From Flavobacterium gelatinilyticum (lineage in GTDB: Bacteria > Bacteroidota > Bacteroidia > Flavobacteriales > Flavobacteriaceae), in the NCBI RefSeq assembly GCF_027111295.1, contig NZ_CP114287.1, forward strand, positions 5,208,001 to 5,272,000: a stretch of 64,000 nucleotides of DNA. The letters run 5' to 3'. Under the pieces are notes generated by a model. That model had not been told where the DNA came from. It ran no database searches and saw only the letters and a program-made list of their open reading frames with translations. Positions 16,911 through 26,254 of this stretch are shown here, piece by piece. The position numbers were made by a program, and so were the translations under genes. How positions within the stretch are numbered: the stretch's first letter is position 1; the number at the start of each line of letters is the position of its first letter.

Positions 16911-18695
16911 TTACTCAATTGTCATGGATCGCAGTTTCATTCGATAAGCTTCGAGTGCAATTGATTTTGAAATAAAGCCAAAGTATTTTTCATTACGCAG
17001 TACAGGGAGAAAGGCCGATTTTGATTTTTCGAATTTGCTCATTACGATTTCCATGCTGTCAAAAGATGAAATTGTAGCAGCAGGAGTTTTCATGACATCT
17101 TTTATCAGTGTATATTTTACGCGGTAGGCATTGAAAATAATTTCGCGAATATCATTAAAATGAACTACACCCAGTAACTCTTTTTCTTCATTTACAACCG
17201 CAAATACCACCTGATTAGAATGTGAGATAAGATCTACGAGTTTGCTTAAATTTTCTTCGGGATTTACTGTTAGATAATCACACTGAATAATTGTGTCAAT
17301 GTCTAAAGTTGATAAAATATTTGAATCTTTATTGCTGGTAAAAGCATGACCTTTTTTGGCCAGATTTTTTACATCAAGCGAATATTTTTCATATCGTTTT
17401 GAAATCGCAAAGCTGATAGAAGAAACAATCATAAGCGGAATCATCAAACCATACCCTCCGGTAATTTCTGCAATAAGGAATATCGCGGTGAGCGGTGCAT
17501 GAAATAAACCGCTTAGAATTCCTGCCATTCCTACCATCGTAAAGTTCGTTATAGGAAGATGGGATAAACCCGTTAAGCTGATTAATTTTGAGAAAAAATA
17601 ACCTAAATACGAGCCTAAAAACAGAGAAGGGGCGAAGTTTCCTCCGTTTCCGCCGCTTCCAAGTGTAAGTCCCGAAGCAAATACTTTTACCATCATCGTA
17701 GCGCCAACAAATAAAAGAAGCACCCATTGACTGTTTCTAAAATCGGCAAATAAAGTATTATCTAATAACTGTCCCGGATCATTTTCAGATAAGGTTTTAA
17801 TACTTTCGTATCCCTCACCAAATAAAGTTGGGAATACAAAAATCAGTAAAGCCAGAAGGGAAGAACCTATTAAAGCTTTTTTATACGGACCAATCTGCTG
17901 TTTAGCGAAATAATGCTCTACTTTTTGGAAATTACGAGAATAATATATAGCTGTAAGGCCTGTTAATACTCCTAAAATTACATAAAACGGAATGTTATGA
18001 TAATCAAAAGCTTCCATTTTTTTAAAGGATAAAAGTATCGTTTCATCCAGAAGAATTGCCGAAACCAAAGCGCCTGTGGCGGCCGAAATCATTATAGGGG
18101 TAAAGGCAGAAATGCTCACATCTACCAATAAAACTTCGATAGCAAAAAGAACACCGGCAATAGGAGCGTTAAAAGCAGCGGCAATTCCGGCAGCAACCCC
18201 GCATCCAATAAGTAAAGTACGGTCTTTATAGGCTAATTTATAATTTTGGGCATAATTAGAACCAAATGCAGCTCCGGTAATTACAATAGGACTTTCTAGT
18301 CCGGCAGAACCTCCCAAACCAACCGTAAGGGAACTTGTTACAATCTGGGCATACATTTGTTTTTTCGGGATGATGCTGGCTTTTTTGGCAACCGCATACA
18401 AAATCTGCGAAGTTCCTTTTTCAATGCTTCCGTTTAAAACCCTTTTAACCACAAAAACAGTCAGTACAATTCCTATAATAGGAAGGATACTGTTAATGAA
18501 ACTCAGTTTTAAAATTCCGTTGATGTATGTAGCAAAAGAAAAAACACTATGGGCAAAAGTTTTTAAGACAATTACTGCAATCGCACACGAAATTCCCACC
18601 AGCACACTTGATAAAAATATAAACTGCTTAGGAGTTAGTATAGATTGCGAAAAAGCAATAATACTTTCCAATTTTCGAAAAAGCTTTTTTATCAT
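16911..18695 (-). CDS. ClC-family chloride channel or transporter with two CBS domains
   Basis: The 594-residue inner-membrane protein has the ClC core at about residues 20-430 and paired CBS domains to about 590. The selectivity motif GLGGSAGLESPIV keeps the gating Glu of the GxEGP motif, although the usual GREGP reads GLESP. The GNFAP motif is present (GSGGNGGNFAPSLFLG). In FNAPIAGVLFAIEVLL the position of the inner proton-relay Glu of the E. coli antiporter appears to be Val. Channel-like or uncoupled anion transport is therefore possible. The CBS pair may bind adenine nucleotides. It is a single gene with a -7 element (TAACTTTG) at 18706-18713, giving a very short leader. Transported ion and coupling are inferred. 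Confidence 0.88.
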   Translation of the reverse strand: MIKKLFRKLESIIAFSQSILTPKQFIFLSSVLVGISCAIAVIVLKTFAHSVFSFATYINGILKLSFINSILPIIGIVLTVFVVKRVLNGSIEKGTSQILYAVAKKASIIPKKQMYAQIVTSSLTVGLGGSAGLESPIVITGAAFGSNYAQNYKLAYKDRTLLIGCGVAAGIAAAFNAPIAGVLFAIEVLLVDVSISAFTPIMISAATGALVSAILLDETILLSFKKMEAFDYHNIPFYVILGVLTGLTAIYYSRNFQKVEHYFAKQQIGPYKKALIGSSLLALLIFVFPTLFGEGYESIKTLSENDPGQLLDNTLFADFRNSQWVLLLFVGATMMVKVFASGLTLGSGGNGGNFAPSLFLGSYLGYFFSKLISLTGLSHLPITNFTMVGMAGILSGLFHAPLTAIFLIAEITGGYGLMIPLMIVSSISFAISKRYEKYSLDVKNLAKKGHAFTSNKDSNILSTLDIDTIIQCDYLTVNPEENLSKLVDLISHSNQVVFAVVNEEKELLGVVHFNDIREIIFNAYRVKYTLIKDVMKTPAATISSFDSMEIVMSKFEKSKSAFLPVLRNEKYFGFISKSIALEAYRMKLRSMTIE

Positions 18696-18780
18696 AATTT
18701 TTTCACAAAGTTAGCTGAAACGCAAATTTAGTTGTAAACATTTAAATTCACGTACTTTTTCTGCTAAAAATCTGCTTTCT

Positions 18781-20463
18781 TTAAAAACCTGCTGCTTTAT
18801 CATCACCTCTAAAATCGGCACCTCCTTCGAGAGTATTATCAGGAAGGACCAAAATAGCATCTACTTTTCCAATTACCGGAGTTGTTTTTTCGTTAATGAT
18901 ATAACCTTTGGATTTTAGGCCTTCGAGTGTTCTGTTACTAAACGTACTCGGTTCAAAAGTAATAAGATCCGGAAGCCACTGATGATGAAAACGAGGTGCG
19001 TTTACAGCATCCTGCATACTTAAATTGTATTCATAAACGTTTAAAATCGTCTGAAGAACAGAGGTAATAATGGTTGATCCTCCCGGAGAACCCACTACCA
19101 TAAACAATTTTCCGTTTTTCTCTACAATTGTAGGAGTCATTGAACTCAGCATTCTTTTTTGTGGTGCAATGCTGTTGGCTTCGTTTCCAACTAAACCAAA
19201 CATATTAGGAGAACCCGGTTTGGCACTGAAATCGTCCATTTCATTATTTAAGAAAAAGCCCAGTTCATCAACATAATATTTAGACCCAAAACCATCATTT
19301 AAGGTTGTAGTTGCTGCAACAGCGTTTCCAAACGGGTCTACAATAGAATAATGAGTGGTTTCGGTACTTTCGTTATAAGTAATTTTGCCTTCTTTTATTT
19401 CGGATGATAAAGAGGCTTTTTCAGGATCGAAGGATGACATTCTTTCTTTTAAATACGAATCAGATAAAAGTCCGTTAATCGGGATTTTCACAAAATCAGG
19501 ATCACCCAGAAACTGGCTTCTGTCTGCATAAGCTCTTCTTTCAGCTTCAACAATAACCTGAATGGACTGCTCTGAATTGTGCCCCATTTTTGAAAGATAA
19601 AAAGGATCGATCATTTTCATGATCTGGGCTAAACAAATTCCTCCGCTGCTTGGTGGCGGCATTGAGGTAATTTTTAATTCCTTATAAGTAAACTGCAATG
19701 GCGTTCTCCATTTTGCTTCATAAGCGGCTAAATCTTTCAACGTAATAATAGCGCCTTTTTTCTTTAAATATTCAACCAGAACCTGTGCTGTTTTGCCTTT
19801 ATAGAATTCATCTTTTCCATTCTTTAAAATTCGTTTTAAAGTATTGGCAAGGGCTGGATATTTAATAGTGTCATTCTCTTTAAATTTCTTCGAAATAAAC
19901 GCATTGGGACCATTTGCTTTTATAATTGCTTCCGAATAATTTTCGAATTGTTTCTGCTGTTTCTGGGTTACAACAACACCTTTTTCTGCAAGGGCAATTA
20001 CAGGTTTTAAAATTTCCGACATTGGAAGGGAGCCGAATTTTTTATGAGCAGCAAAAACGCCGGCTATAGTTCCCGGAACTCCAATTGCCAGAGGGCTGTC
20101 GGTGCTTTTTCCTTTAATCACATTTCCATCTTTGTCCAGAAACATATTTTTTGTAGCTGCCATTGGTGCTTTTTCACGATAATCTAAACTTCCAACTTCG
20201 CCATTGGCTTTTCGGTAGACCATAAAACCGCCTCCGCCCAGATTTCCTGCATACGGATACGCAACTGCGAGTGCCAGCTCTGTTGCCGCCATGGCGTCGA
20301 AAGCATTACCGCCCTTTTTCATTATTTCGACACCAATTTTAGATGCTTCTTCACGGGCAGAAACCACCATTGCTTTAGAAGCTGTTAAACCGGTTGGCTG
20401 TGCATTCTGCTGTCCAAAACCGTAGATAGATACAAAATAAAATAAGAGGGTAATTTTTTTCAT
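18781..20463 (-). CDS. ggt: Gamma-glutamyltransferase
   Basis: The 560-residue protein is an exported Ntn hydrolase that cleaves gamma-glutamyl bonds such as that of glutathione. A signal peptide (MKKITLLFYFVSIYGFGQQ) shows that the start is the ATG at 20463; the longer frame to 20592 runs back into the neighbouring gene. The autoprocessing site is E|TTHYS (near base 19365), where the first Thr becomes the N-terminal nucleophile of the small subunit. The oxyanion and substrate loops SSMTPTIV and GSPGGSTI are present. It lies 22 bases after the ACP phosphodiesterase gene, so the two are probably co-transcribed. The length fits the family. Confidence 0.95.
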   Translation of the reverse strand: MKKITLLFYFVSIYGFGQQNAQPTGLTASKAMVVSAREEASKIGVEIMKKGGNAFDAMAATELALAVAYPYAGNLGGGGFMVYRKANGEVGSLDYREKAPMAATKNMFLDKDGNVIKGKSTDSPLAIGVPGTIAGVFAAHKKFGSLPMSEILKPVIALAEKGVVVTQKQQKQFENYSEAIIKANGPNAFISKKFKENDTIKYPALANTLKRILKNGKDEFYKGKTAQVLVEYLKKKGAIITLKDLAAYEAKWRTPLQFTYKELKITSMPPPSSGGICLAQIMKMIDPFYLSKMGHNSEQSIQVIVEAERRAYADRSQFLGDPDFVKIPINGLLSDSYLKERMSSFDPEKASLSSEIKEGKITYNESTETTHYSIVDPFGNAVAATTTLNDGFGSKYYVDELGFFLNNEMDDFSAKPGSPNMFGLVGNEANSIAPQKRMLSSMTPTIVEKNGKLFMVVGSPGGSTIITSVLQTILNVYEYNLSMQDAVNAPRFHHQWLPDLITFEPSTFSNRTLEGLKSKGYIINEKTTPVIGKVDAILVLPDNTLEGGADFRGDDKAAGF

Positions 20464-20485
20464 AACAGGATAGTATTGGTTCGAT

Positions 20486-21070
20486 TTATAATGAGAGTAA
20501 TTTTTGTCTGGATTGCTGCTGTAAATCTTCAAAAAAAATAGTGAATTCATCTTCAAATTCGGTGTAGAATTCTTTGAGTTCTTCACTGGCAAACTGCATT
20601 TTCGAAATATTTCTTGATCTTCTGTCCATCTGCGTCAGGATCTGATGGATTCCTTCGACGGTCTGATAACTTAACAGCCAGTTTCTTTCGATCATATACG
20701 GCATTAAACCTTGCGTTTTTTCGGTTAAAATAGCATAATTTTCATGCAGCGAATTATAAAAACGGCTGATAAAATTTTCCAGTTTTTCATCTGAATATTT
20801 TGTCCAGTTCTTAGCCAGAAAATGATCGTAAACAATATCTACAATAACCCCGGAATAATGATGGTATTTTTCATGAAGACGTTTTGTGCTCTGCCTGAAA
20901 ATATCATGAGAATCTGTGTAAGTGTCTATAAAACGATGTAACAGAATTCCCTTCTGAACATCTTCAGGAAAATGTTCAAACTGTTTTCCGCGAATGCCAT
21001 CGGCCATAAAATTGCCAATTTTGATTAAATCATTATCGCCTGAAAGATAGATGTGTGCAAGGAAATTCAT
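20486..21070 (-). CDS. Acyl carrier protein phosphodiesterase (AcpH/DUF479 family)
   Basis: The 194-residue protein matches the family along its whole length: MNFLAHIYLSG at the start, NFMADGIRGKQ at about 21-31, LLHRFIDTYTDSH at about 43-55 and SGVIVDIVYDHFLAKNW at about 73-89. The conserved His and Asp residues fit an HD-like metal site. The E. coli enzyme removes 4'-phosphopantetheine from holo-ACP. No signal peptide is present, so it acts in the cytoplasm. It is the first gene of a probable two-gene unit with ggt. The functional link between the two is not obvious. Confidence 0.9.
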   Translation of the reverse strand: MNFLAHIYLSGDNDLIKIGNFMADGIRGKQFEHFPEDVQKGILLHRFIDTYTDSHDIFRQSTKRLHEKYHHYSGVIVDIVYDHFLAKNWTKYSDEKLENFISRFYNSLHENYAILTEKTQGLMPYMIERNWLLSYQTVEGIHQILTQMDRRSRNISKMQFASEELKEFYTEFEDEFTIFFEDLQQQSRQKLLSL

Positions 21071-21329
21071 TTTTTAAGATGCTGAGATTCTAGGGTTTTG
21101 AGTGACTAAGTTTTACGTTATTTTAGTAAAAGTATGAAAACTTTTTTACATCGTTTTGTTATACCAAACAGCTTTTAATTTTAATAGTAACGATTATTTT
21201 ACAATCTTAGTGTTTAAGCATGCTGGCAGTTTTTTTAAACAAAATAAAAAAAGAGCAGGAACTCAAGAACCTTAGCTTCTTAAGATGCGCTAAATAGAAT
21301 ATTTTAAAAAAACTTAGTACCAGAGAAAC

Positions 21330-21358
21330 TTGGAAGCTTAGGAACTTTTCTATATTTG
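21330..21358 (+). promoter_or_regulatory. Promoter of glmM (-33 TTG, -7 TATATTTG)
   Basis: TTG at 21330-21332, an 18-base spacer and TATATTTG at 21351-21358 match the Flavobacterium consensus well and lie 26 bases before the glmM ATG. The rest of the gap 21071-21329 shows only A/T-rich sequence and no gene. Confidence 0.8.
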
Positions 21359-21384
21359 TAATAAAATAACCATAACTCACGAAG

Positions 21385-22773
21385 ATGACTTTAATAAAAT
21401 CTATCTCAGGTATTCGAGGAACAATAGGCGGTAAAGTAGGAGATAACCTGACTCCGGTTGATGCGGTAAAATTTGCATCGGCGTATGGAACCTTCCTGAA
21501 AAATAATACTTCAAAAGAAAAATTAACCGTTGTAATTGGCCGTGATGCGAGAATTTCGGGACCAATGATTCACAATCTGGTTGTAAATACTTTAATTGGT
21601 TTAGGAATTAATGTAATTGATCTTGGGCTTTCGACTACTCCAACAGTAGAAGTTGCTGTTCCGCTTGAAAAAGCTGACGGGGGAATTATCCTTACGGCAT
21701 CTCACAATCCAAAACAATGGAATGCTTTAAAATTATTAAATGAAAAAGGCGAATTTTTAAGCGGTGCAGATGGAGCTAAGATTCTTGAAATTGCCGAGGC
21801 AGAAGCTTTTGATTTTTCTGATGTTGACAATTTAGGAGAAATCACGCTTAATGATGCTTACATGGATATTCATATTGATGAAGTTCTAAATCTTCCATTA
21901 GTAGATGTTCAGGCTGTAAAAGACGCTAAGTTAAAAGTAGTAGTAGATGGAGTAAACTCTTCGGGAGGAATTATTATTCCTAAATTATTAAAACAAATGG
22001 GCGTAGAAGTGGTTGAATTGTACTGTGAACCAAACGGACATTTCCCTCATAATCCGGAACCTTTAAAAGAGCATTTAACTGATATTTCTGAACTAGTAGT
22101 AAAAGAAAAAGCACATTTAGGAATCGTGGTAGATCCTGATGTTGATCGTTTGGCTTTTATCAGCGATGATGGTGAAATGTTTGGTGAAGAATATACTTTG
22201 GTTGCCTGTGCCGATTATGTTTTAAGTAAAACTCCGGGGAACACCGTTTCAAATATGTCATCATCCCGCGCTCTTCGCGACGTAACAGTCGGACACAACG
22301 GAAATTACGAAGCCAGTGCAGTAGGAGAAGTGAATGTAGTAGAATTAATGAAAAAAAATAATGCTGTTATTGGTGGAGAAGGTAACGGTGGAATTATTTA
22401 TCCTGAACTGCATTACGGAAGAGACAGTTTGGTAGGAGTGGCTTTGTTTTTAACGCATTTGGCAAACAAAAAAATGTCAGTTTCTGCTTTAAGAGCTTCT
22501 TATCCTGAATATTATATGAGCAAAAATAAAATTGAATTGACGCCGCAGATTGATGTTGATGCAATTTTAACTGCCATGACAGATAAATACAAAAACGAAG
22601 ATATTTCGACAATTGATGGTGTAAAAATTGATTTTGCTTCAGAATGGGTTCATTTAAGAAAATCGAATACAGAACCAATTATCAGAATTTATACTGAAGC
22701 ACCTTCTCAGGAAGCGGCAGATAAATTGGCACTTCGAATTATTGATGAAATAAAAGTAATTGCCGGAATTTAA
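21385..22773 (+). CDS. glmM: Phosphoglucosamine mutase
   Basis: The 462-residue enzyme belongs to the alpha-D-phosphohexomutases. The phosphoserine loop is TASHNPKQWN (about residues 100-109), the metal-binding loop is DPDVDRLAF (about 249-257), the sugar-binding loop is GGEGNGG, and the phosphate-binding loop near the C-terminus is RKSNTEPIIRIYTE. It would convert glucosamine 6-phosphate to glucosamine 1-phosphate for peptidoglycan and lipid A synthesis. A phosphoglucomutase or phosphomannomutase activity cannot be excluded, but the Bacteroidota members of this length are normally GlmM. It is monocistronic, with a strong promoter and terminator on either side. Confidence 0.92.
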   Translation: MTLIKSISGIRGTIGGKVGDNLTPVDAVKFASAYGTFLKNNTSKEKLTVVIGRDARISGPMIHNLVVNTLIGLGINVIDLGLSTTPTVEVAVPLEKADGGIILTASHNPKQWNALKLLNEKGEFLSGADGAKILEIAEAEAFDFSDVDNLGEITLNDAYMDIHIDEVLNLPLVDVQAVKDAKLKVVVDGVNSSGGIIIPKLLKQMGVEVVELYCEPNGHFPHNPEPLKEHLTDISELVVKEKAHLGIVVDPDVDRLAFISDDGEMFGEEYTLVACADYVLSKTPGNTVSNMSSSRALRDVTVGHNGNYEASAVGEVNVVELMKKNNAVIGGEGNGGIIYPELHYGRDSLVGVALFLTHLANKKMSVSALRASYPEYYMSKNKIELTPQIDVDAILTAMTDKYKNEDISTIDGVKIDFASEWVHLRKSNTEPIIRIYTEAPSQEAADKLALRIIDEIKVIAGI

Positions 22774-22791
22774 TTTTCTGAAATATAAAGT

Positions 22792-22827
22792 AAAAGCCTC
22801 TTTTGAAATTTTCAAAAGAGGCTTTTT
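22792..22827 (+). terminator. Rho-independent terminator of glmM
   Basis: AAAGCCTCTTTTGAA and TTCAAAAGAGGCTTT form a long stem with a minimal loop and a following T run, 20 bases after the glmM stop. Its A-rich left side also allows function on the other strand. Confidence 0.9.
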
Positions 22828-22883
22828 GTTTGAAGTTAATTTGTAAAAATTGTTTTTAGCACCTGGTGCTATGCACATTAAAA

Positions 22884-24368
22884 CTAGTTCTTAATTATTT
22901 TGACTGATTTTTTTATGTTTCCGTAAACGGCATTTACAATATAAACACCTGAAGCCAGTTTGTCTCCAATTTTGATATCTTCATTTGTAAAATAACGATT
23001 GGAAGAAAAACATACTTTTCCGTTCATATCTACTATTTTTAAATTGAGCGGTTCTGTAATGGACGATTTTATGTGAAGAGTTGATTGCGCCTGAACCGGA
23101 TTAGGATAAATCGTAAAAGAATCATCTTCAGTTTCTGGATCATTAATACCTAAGTTAGATGCAGAAATGTCAATATAATTGAAATTCATATTGCTGGTTT
23201 TAAACCTGATTTTCAAATACACTTCGCCTTTTGGCATTGAAATTCCGGATACGATTTTATTTGTAAACGACTGAAGACCTCCCGTTGCAGGAAAGCTTTC
23301 ATCTGTTTTTACAACAGTGTTATTAATCATAATATCAAATTTTCCTTCTGTGTTCAAAGAAGAAATTCTAAAGGTTAAATTATAAGTTCCTTCATTTTCT
23401 ACATTCAGAATAAATTCGTTCCAGTCGCCTGCATCAATAAGTGAAACATTCTGACCAGTTCCGGAATCTGTAGTATTTTGAAGTCCGGTTCCTTTTCGGC
23501 GGTAATGTTTGTTTGCAAGAACCCGGCCCGGAACATTCATTTTTTTTGCGGTGTAACTTTCGTTTATGTATGCTGTTCCTATTGGTTTTAAAACACCTCT
23601 TGCAGGACTTAATAACTGACCTTCGAGCATATCCGTCCAGTTAGCAGGAACACGACCAGTAAACCACGAATAGCGGTAAATATCAGGATCGTTCTCAAAA
23701 CTTTGAAGAATAGCCTGCATAAATGCGATTTTATCTGCTTCACTCTGGATTACCCTGTTAGCAAATTCAGTAACCCATACCGGACGATTGAATTGTTTCA
23801 GTAGTCCTGTAACACCTATTACCGAAGGTGCATTACTGTCGTAAGTGTGAAATGCAATATAATCGACTTTGCAGTTAGGACAGAGCTGAAAAAACTGCTT
23901 ATGCCATAAAACAGGATCGCTGAAACCACCGTAATTATCAGGCCCGTTATAAGCCGGAGAGGCGCTCACTATCTCTAAATTTTTGGCAGCGGCAATCTTT
24001 TCAATATTGCCCCAGGCGTTTACCGCTTCCTGTGGGGTTAAGCGTGCGCCATCGTTAAAATTAGGTTCGTTAAAAGCGAGCAGATATTTTGCTCCCGGTT
24101 TTATTTTGTCTATAAATGCCTGTACTGCATTATCGTTTACCCTGCCCCAGGCCATAGGGACAAATTCAACACCAAGTGACTGGTAATTGGCATCGGTATC
24201 ATTTTCCGGTAATGATGCCCAGTTGTACCACCATGAAATTCCGGGTTTTAAGGCCAGTAAATCTGCGGTTGTGTTTTCGCCATAAGCAATTCCTCTTTTT
24301 AGACTTTGGGCATTTGTGATCAGCGATAAGAAAACGGCTGATACTGTAAAAAACAGTTTTTTTGTCAT
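22884..24368 (-). CDS. Secreted GH128-like glycosidase with CBM6-like domain and T9SS sorting signal
   Basis: The 494-residue protein has a signal peptide (ending ITNAQ at about residue 21). A catalytic domain of the Asl1/GH128 type spans about 25-260; FNEPN (about 99-103) and VTEFANR near residue 203 supply the two likely catalytic Glu. A beta-sandwich of CBM6 or malectin type follows (about 275-405), then a type A T9SS C-terminal domain (about 417-494, FTIYPNPV to KSVKIIKN). Known GH128 enzymes cut beta-1,3-glucan, so extracellular laminarin or fungal wall glucan is a reasonable substrate. It stands alone and is not part of a SusCD locus. A -7 element TACATTTG is present at 24407-24414. Confidence 0.85.
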   Translation of the reverse strand: MTKKLFFTVSAVFLSLITNAQSLKRGIAYGENTTADLLALKPGISWWYNWASLPENDTDANYQSLGVEFVPMAWGRVNDNAVQAFIDKIKPGAKYLLAFNEPNFNDGARLTPQEAVNAWGNIEKIAAAKNLEIVSASPAYNGPDNYGGFSDPVLWHKQFFQLCPNCKVDYIAFHTYDSNAPSVIGVTGLLKQFNRPVWVTEFANRVIQSEADKIAFMQAILQSFENDPDIYRYSWFTGRVPANWTDMLEGQLLSPARGVLKPIGTAYINESYTAKKMNVPGRVLANKHYRRKGTGLQNTTDSGTGQNVSLIDAGDWNEFILNVENEGTYNLTFRISSLNTEGKFDIMINNTVVKTDESFPATGGLQSFTNKIVSGISMPKGEVYLKIRFKTSNMNFNYIDISASNLGINDPETEDDSFTIYPNPVQAQSTLHIKSSITEPLNLKIVDMNGKVCFSSNRYFTNEDIKIGDKLASGVYIVNAVYGNIKKSVKIIKN

Positions 24369-24524
24369 AGATAATGTTTTTGTAGGTTTGGGGTAATTTG
24401 GTACTCCAAATGTATAGTGTTTCTTTGTTTATTCGCATAAAAAAATCATTACAAAAACACATCAGGAAAGTTAGCTGCGTTTTGATAAAGCAATTTCCTT
24501 ATTTTTAGGGTTTGGATAAAAAAG

Positions 24525-24561
24525 AAAAGTCTGAAAAACATTTTGCTTTTCAGACTTTTTT
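24525..24561 (-). terminator. Terminator after the acyltransferase gene
   Basis: AAAAGTCTGAAAA and TTTTCAGACTTTT form a 13-bp stem with T runs on both strands. It lies 17 bases past the stop of the gene ending at 24578. Confidence 0.85.
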
Positions 24562-24577
24562 AATTTAGTAGTATGTA

Positions 24578-25450
24578 TTACTCCACCTTATGTTTCCATC
24601 GTTTGTGTGTCCATAAATAAAATTCAGGAGCTTCATGAATTTGTTTTTCAACTTCCTTTAAATACTTCTCGGTAATATCAAAGTTTGGAAATTCTTTTGG
24701 ATCATCTGCAATTGATAAAAACGTAGCTTCGTAATAACCTCTGGCTGTTTTTTTTACTTTTACCATAATAACACTCAAATCGTATTTTTTGGCCAGCATT
24801 TCGGCACCTGTATGTACAGGAACTTCGATCCCCATAAATTTCATCGAATGAAAAATTCTGTCCAGTTTTGGAGACTGATCACTTGCTAAACCATACAAGC
24901 TTAGTTTTCCATCTCTTTGGTTTTGTGCCATTGTTGGAATTGCTTTTCTGGTTTCGACCATTTCAGTATTATACTTTGAACGTATTTTTCTAATTAGTTT
25001 ATCAAAATAACGATTGGCTAATCTTTTATAAACAGCAACTCCCTGAAATCCTAATTTTGGATTTATAGTTAAAAGCCACTCATAACTGGCATAATGCGAT
25101 GCTACCAGAATTACGCTTTTTCCTTTTTTTGCATAATCCTGAACTAATTCAATATTCGTTACATGGAATCTTTTTTCCATTTCTTTCGGAGAAATACTCA
25201 TTGTTTTAATCATCTCCAAAAACATATCGCACATGTGGTGATAGAATTTTTTTTCGATGACTTTCCTTTCAGCATCACTTAAATGAGGTAAGGTTAGAGC
25301 CAGATTTTCACGCACTACTTTTTTGCGATATCCAATAACTCGATATACCAATATATAAACAAAGTCAGAGAATAAATAAAATAAGCGGAATGGAAGTATA
25401 GAGATCAGCCATAATAAAGGATAGGCCAGTATATAAACAAGAAACTGCAT
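24578..25450 (-). CDS. LpxL/HtrB-type lysophospholipid or lipid A acyltransferase
   Basis: The 290-residue inner-membrane enzyme has an N-terminal hydrophobic anchor (MQFLVYILAYPLLWLISILP) and the acyltransferase motif HYASYE (HxxxxE) near residue 110. The later segment GLASDQSP corresponds to the second conserved block. Family members add secondary acyl chains to lipid A from acyl-ACP. I start at 25450 because a -7 element TATATTTG lies at 25465-25472; the longer frame back to 25549 would begin upstream of it and adds a non-conserved Cys-rich tail. The gene diverges from the rhomboid gene. The exact acceptor lipid is not determined. Confidence 0.88.
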   Translation of the reverse strand: MQFLVYILAYPLLWLISILPFRLFYLFSDFVYILVYRVIGYRKKVVRENLALTLPHLSDAERKVIEKKFYHHMCDMFLEMIKTMSISPKEMEKRFHVTNIELVQDYAKKGKSVILVASHYASYEWLLTINPKLGFQGVAVYKRLANRYFDKLIRKIRSKYNTEMVETRKAIPTMAQNQRDGKLSLYGLASDQSPKLDRIFHSMKFMGIEVPVHTGAEMLAKKYDLSVIMVKVKKTARGYYEATFLSIADDPKEFPNFDITEKYLKEVEKQIHEAPEFYLWTHKRWKHKVE

Positions 25451-25464
25451 GAATGTTTTTTTTG

Positions 25465-25472
25465 CAAATATA
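25465..25472 (-). promoter_or_regulatory. -7 element of the acyltransferase gene
   Basis: TATATTTG on the minus strand lies 14 bases before the ATG at 25450 and fixes that codon as the start. Confidence 0.6.
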
Positions 25473-25563
25473 CGGCAAAAATGACAAATGATCGATATTC
25501 TCAATTCTGGCACCGCTTCTATTTTAGAATGATTATATTTACATTTCAAATTAAACTTATTTT

Positions 25564-26202
25564 ATGAACACCATTTTAATTGGGATTATAGTTGCTAATG
25601 TTCTTTTTAGTTACAAAGGCTTTAATGATTACGCTTTTTTTAGAAAATATGAGTTTCATGTAGGCAGTATTCGTGCAGGGGAACAAATCAGAATGCTGTC
25701 ATCAGGCTTTCTTCATGCCGATATTATGCATTTGGCATTTAACATGCTTACACTTTTCTTTTTTGCTCCCACAGTTATAGCTTACCTTGGAGGGCTTTCA
25801 TTTTTACTGGTTTATATTGGGAGCTTGATTTTTGGAAGTCTTTTAACCATGTTGTTTCATAAAAACGATTACAGTTATCGTGCTGTTGGTGCTTCAGGTG
25901 CTGTTACAGGAGTTTTGTATTCTGCAATTTTACTTGAGCCCAATTCAACCATAGGTTTATACTTTGTTATCGATATACCGGCATATCTTTTTGGAATTTT
26001 ATATTTATTGTATTCAATTTACGGAATGAAAGCCAAAAATGATAACATTGGGCACACGGCGCACTTTGGAGGTGCTGTAGGCGGGTATGTGATTACTTTA
26101 ATAAAAGATCCGTCATTAATGGTTGACCACAGTTTGATGACGATTCTATTGGCAATCCCGATTTTGATACTTTTTGGGATGGCAAAAGCAGGAAAATTAT
26201 AA
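25564..26202 (+). CDS. Rhomboid family intramembrane serine protease
   Basis: The 212-residue protein has six predicted membrane helices. The catalytic Ser lies in GASGAVTG (about residues 116-123) and the partner His in HTAHFGGAVGGY (about 161-172). The HADIMHLAFNMLTLFFF segment (about 53-69) is the conserved His/Asn helix of the family. Rhomboids cut transmembrane proteins within the membrane; the substrate is unknown here. The SIMPL gene follows after 52 bases in the same direction and may be in the same transcript. Confidence 0.93.
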   Translation: MNTILIGIIVANVLFSYKGFNDYAFFRKYEFHVGSIRAGEQIRMLSSGFLHADIMHLAFNMLTLFFFAPTVIAYLGGLSFLLVYIGSLIFGSLLTMLFHKNDYSYRAVGASGAVTGVLYSAILLEPNSTIGLYFVIDIPAYLFGILYLLYSIYGMKAKNDNIGHTAHFGGAVGGYVITLIKDPSLMVDHSLMTILLAIPILILFGMAKAGKL

Positions 26203-26254
26203 TGCTGGCATAACTTTTGAAATGCTCTTTTTAACAATTTAAAATCTAACAAAA

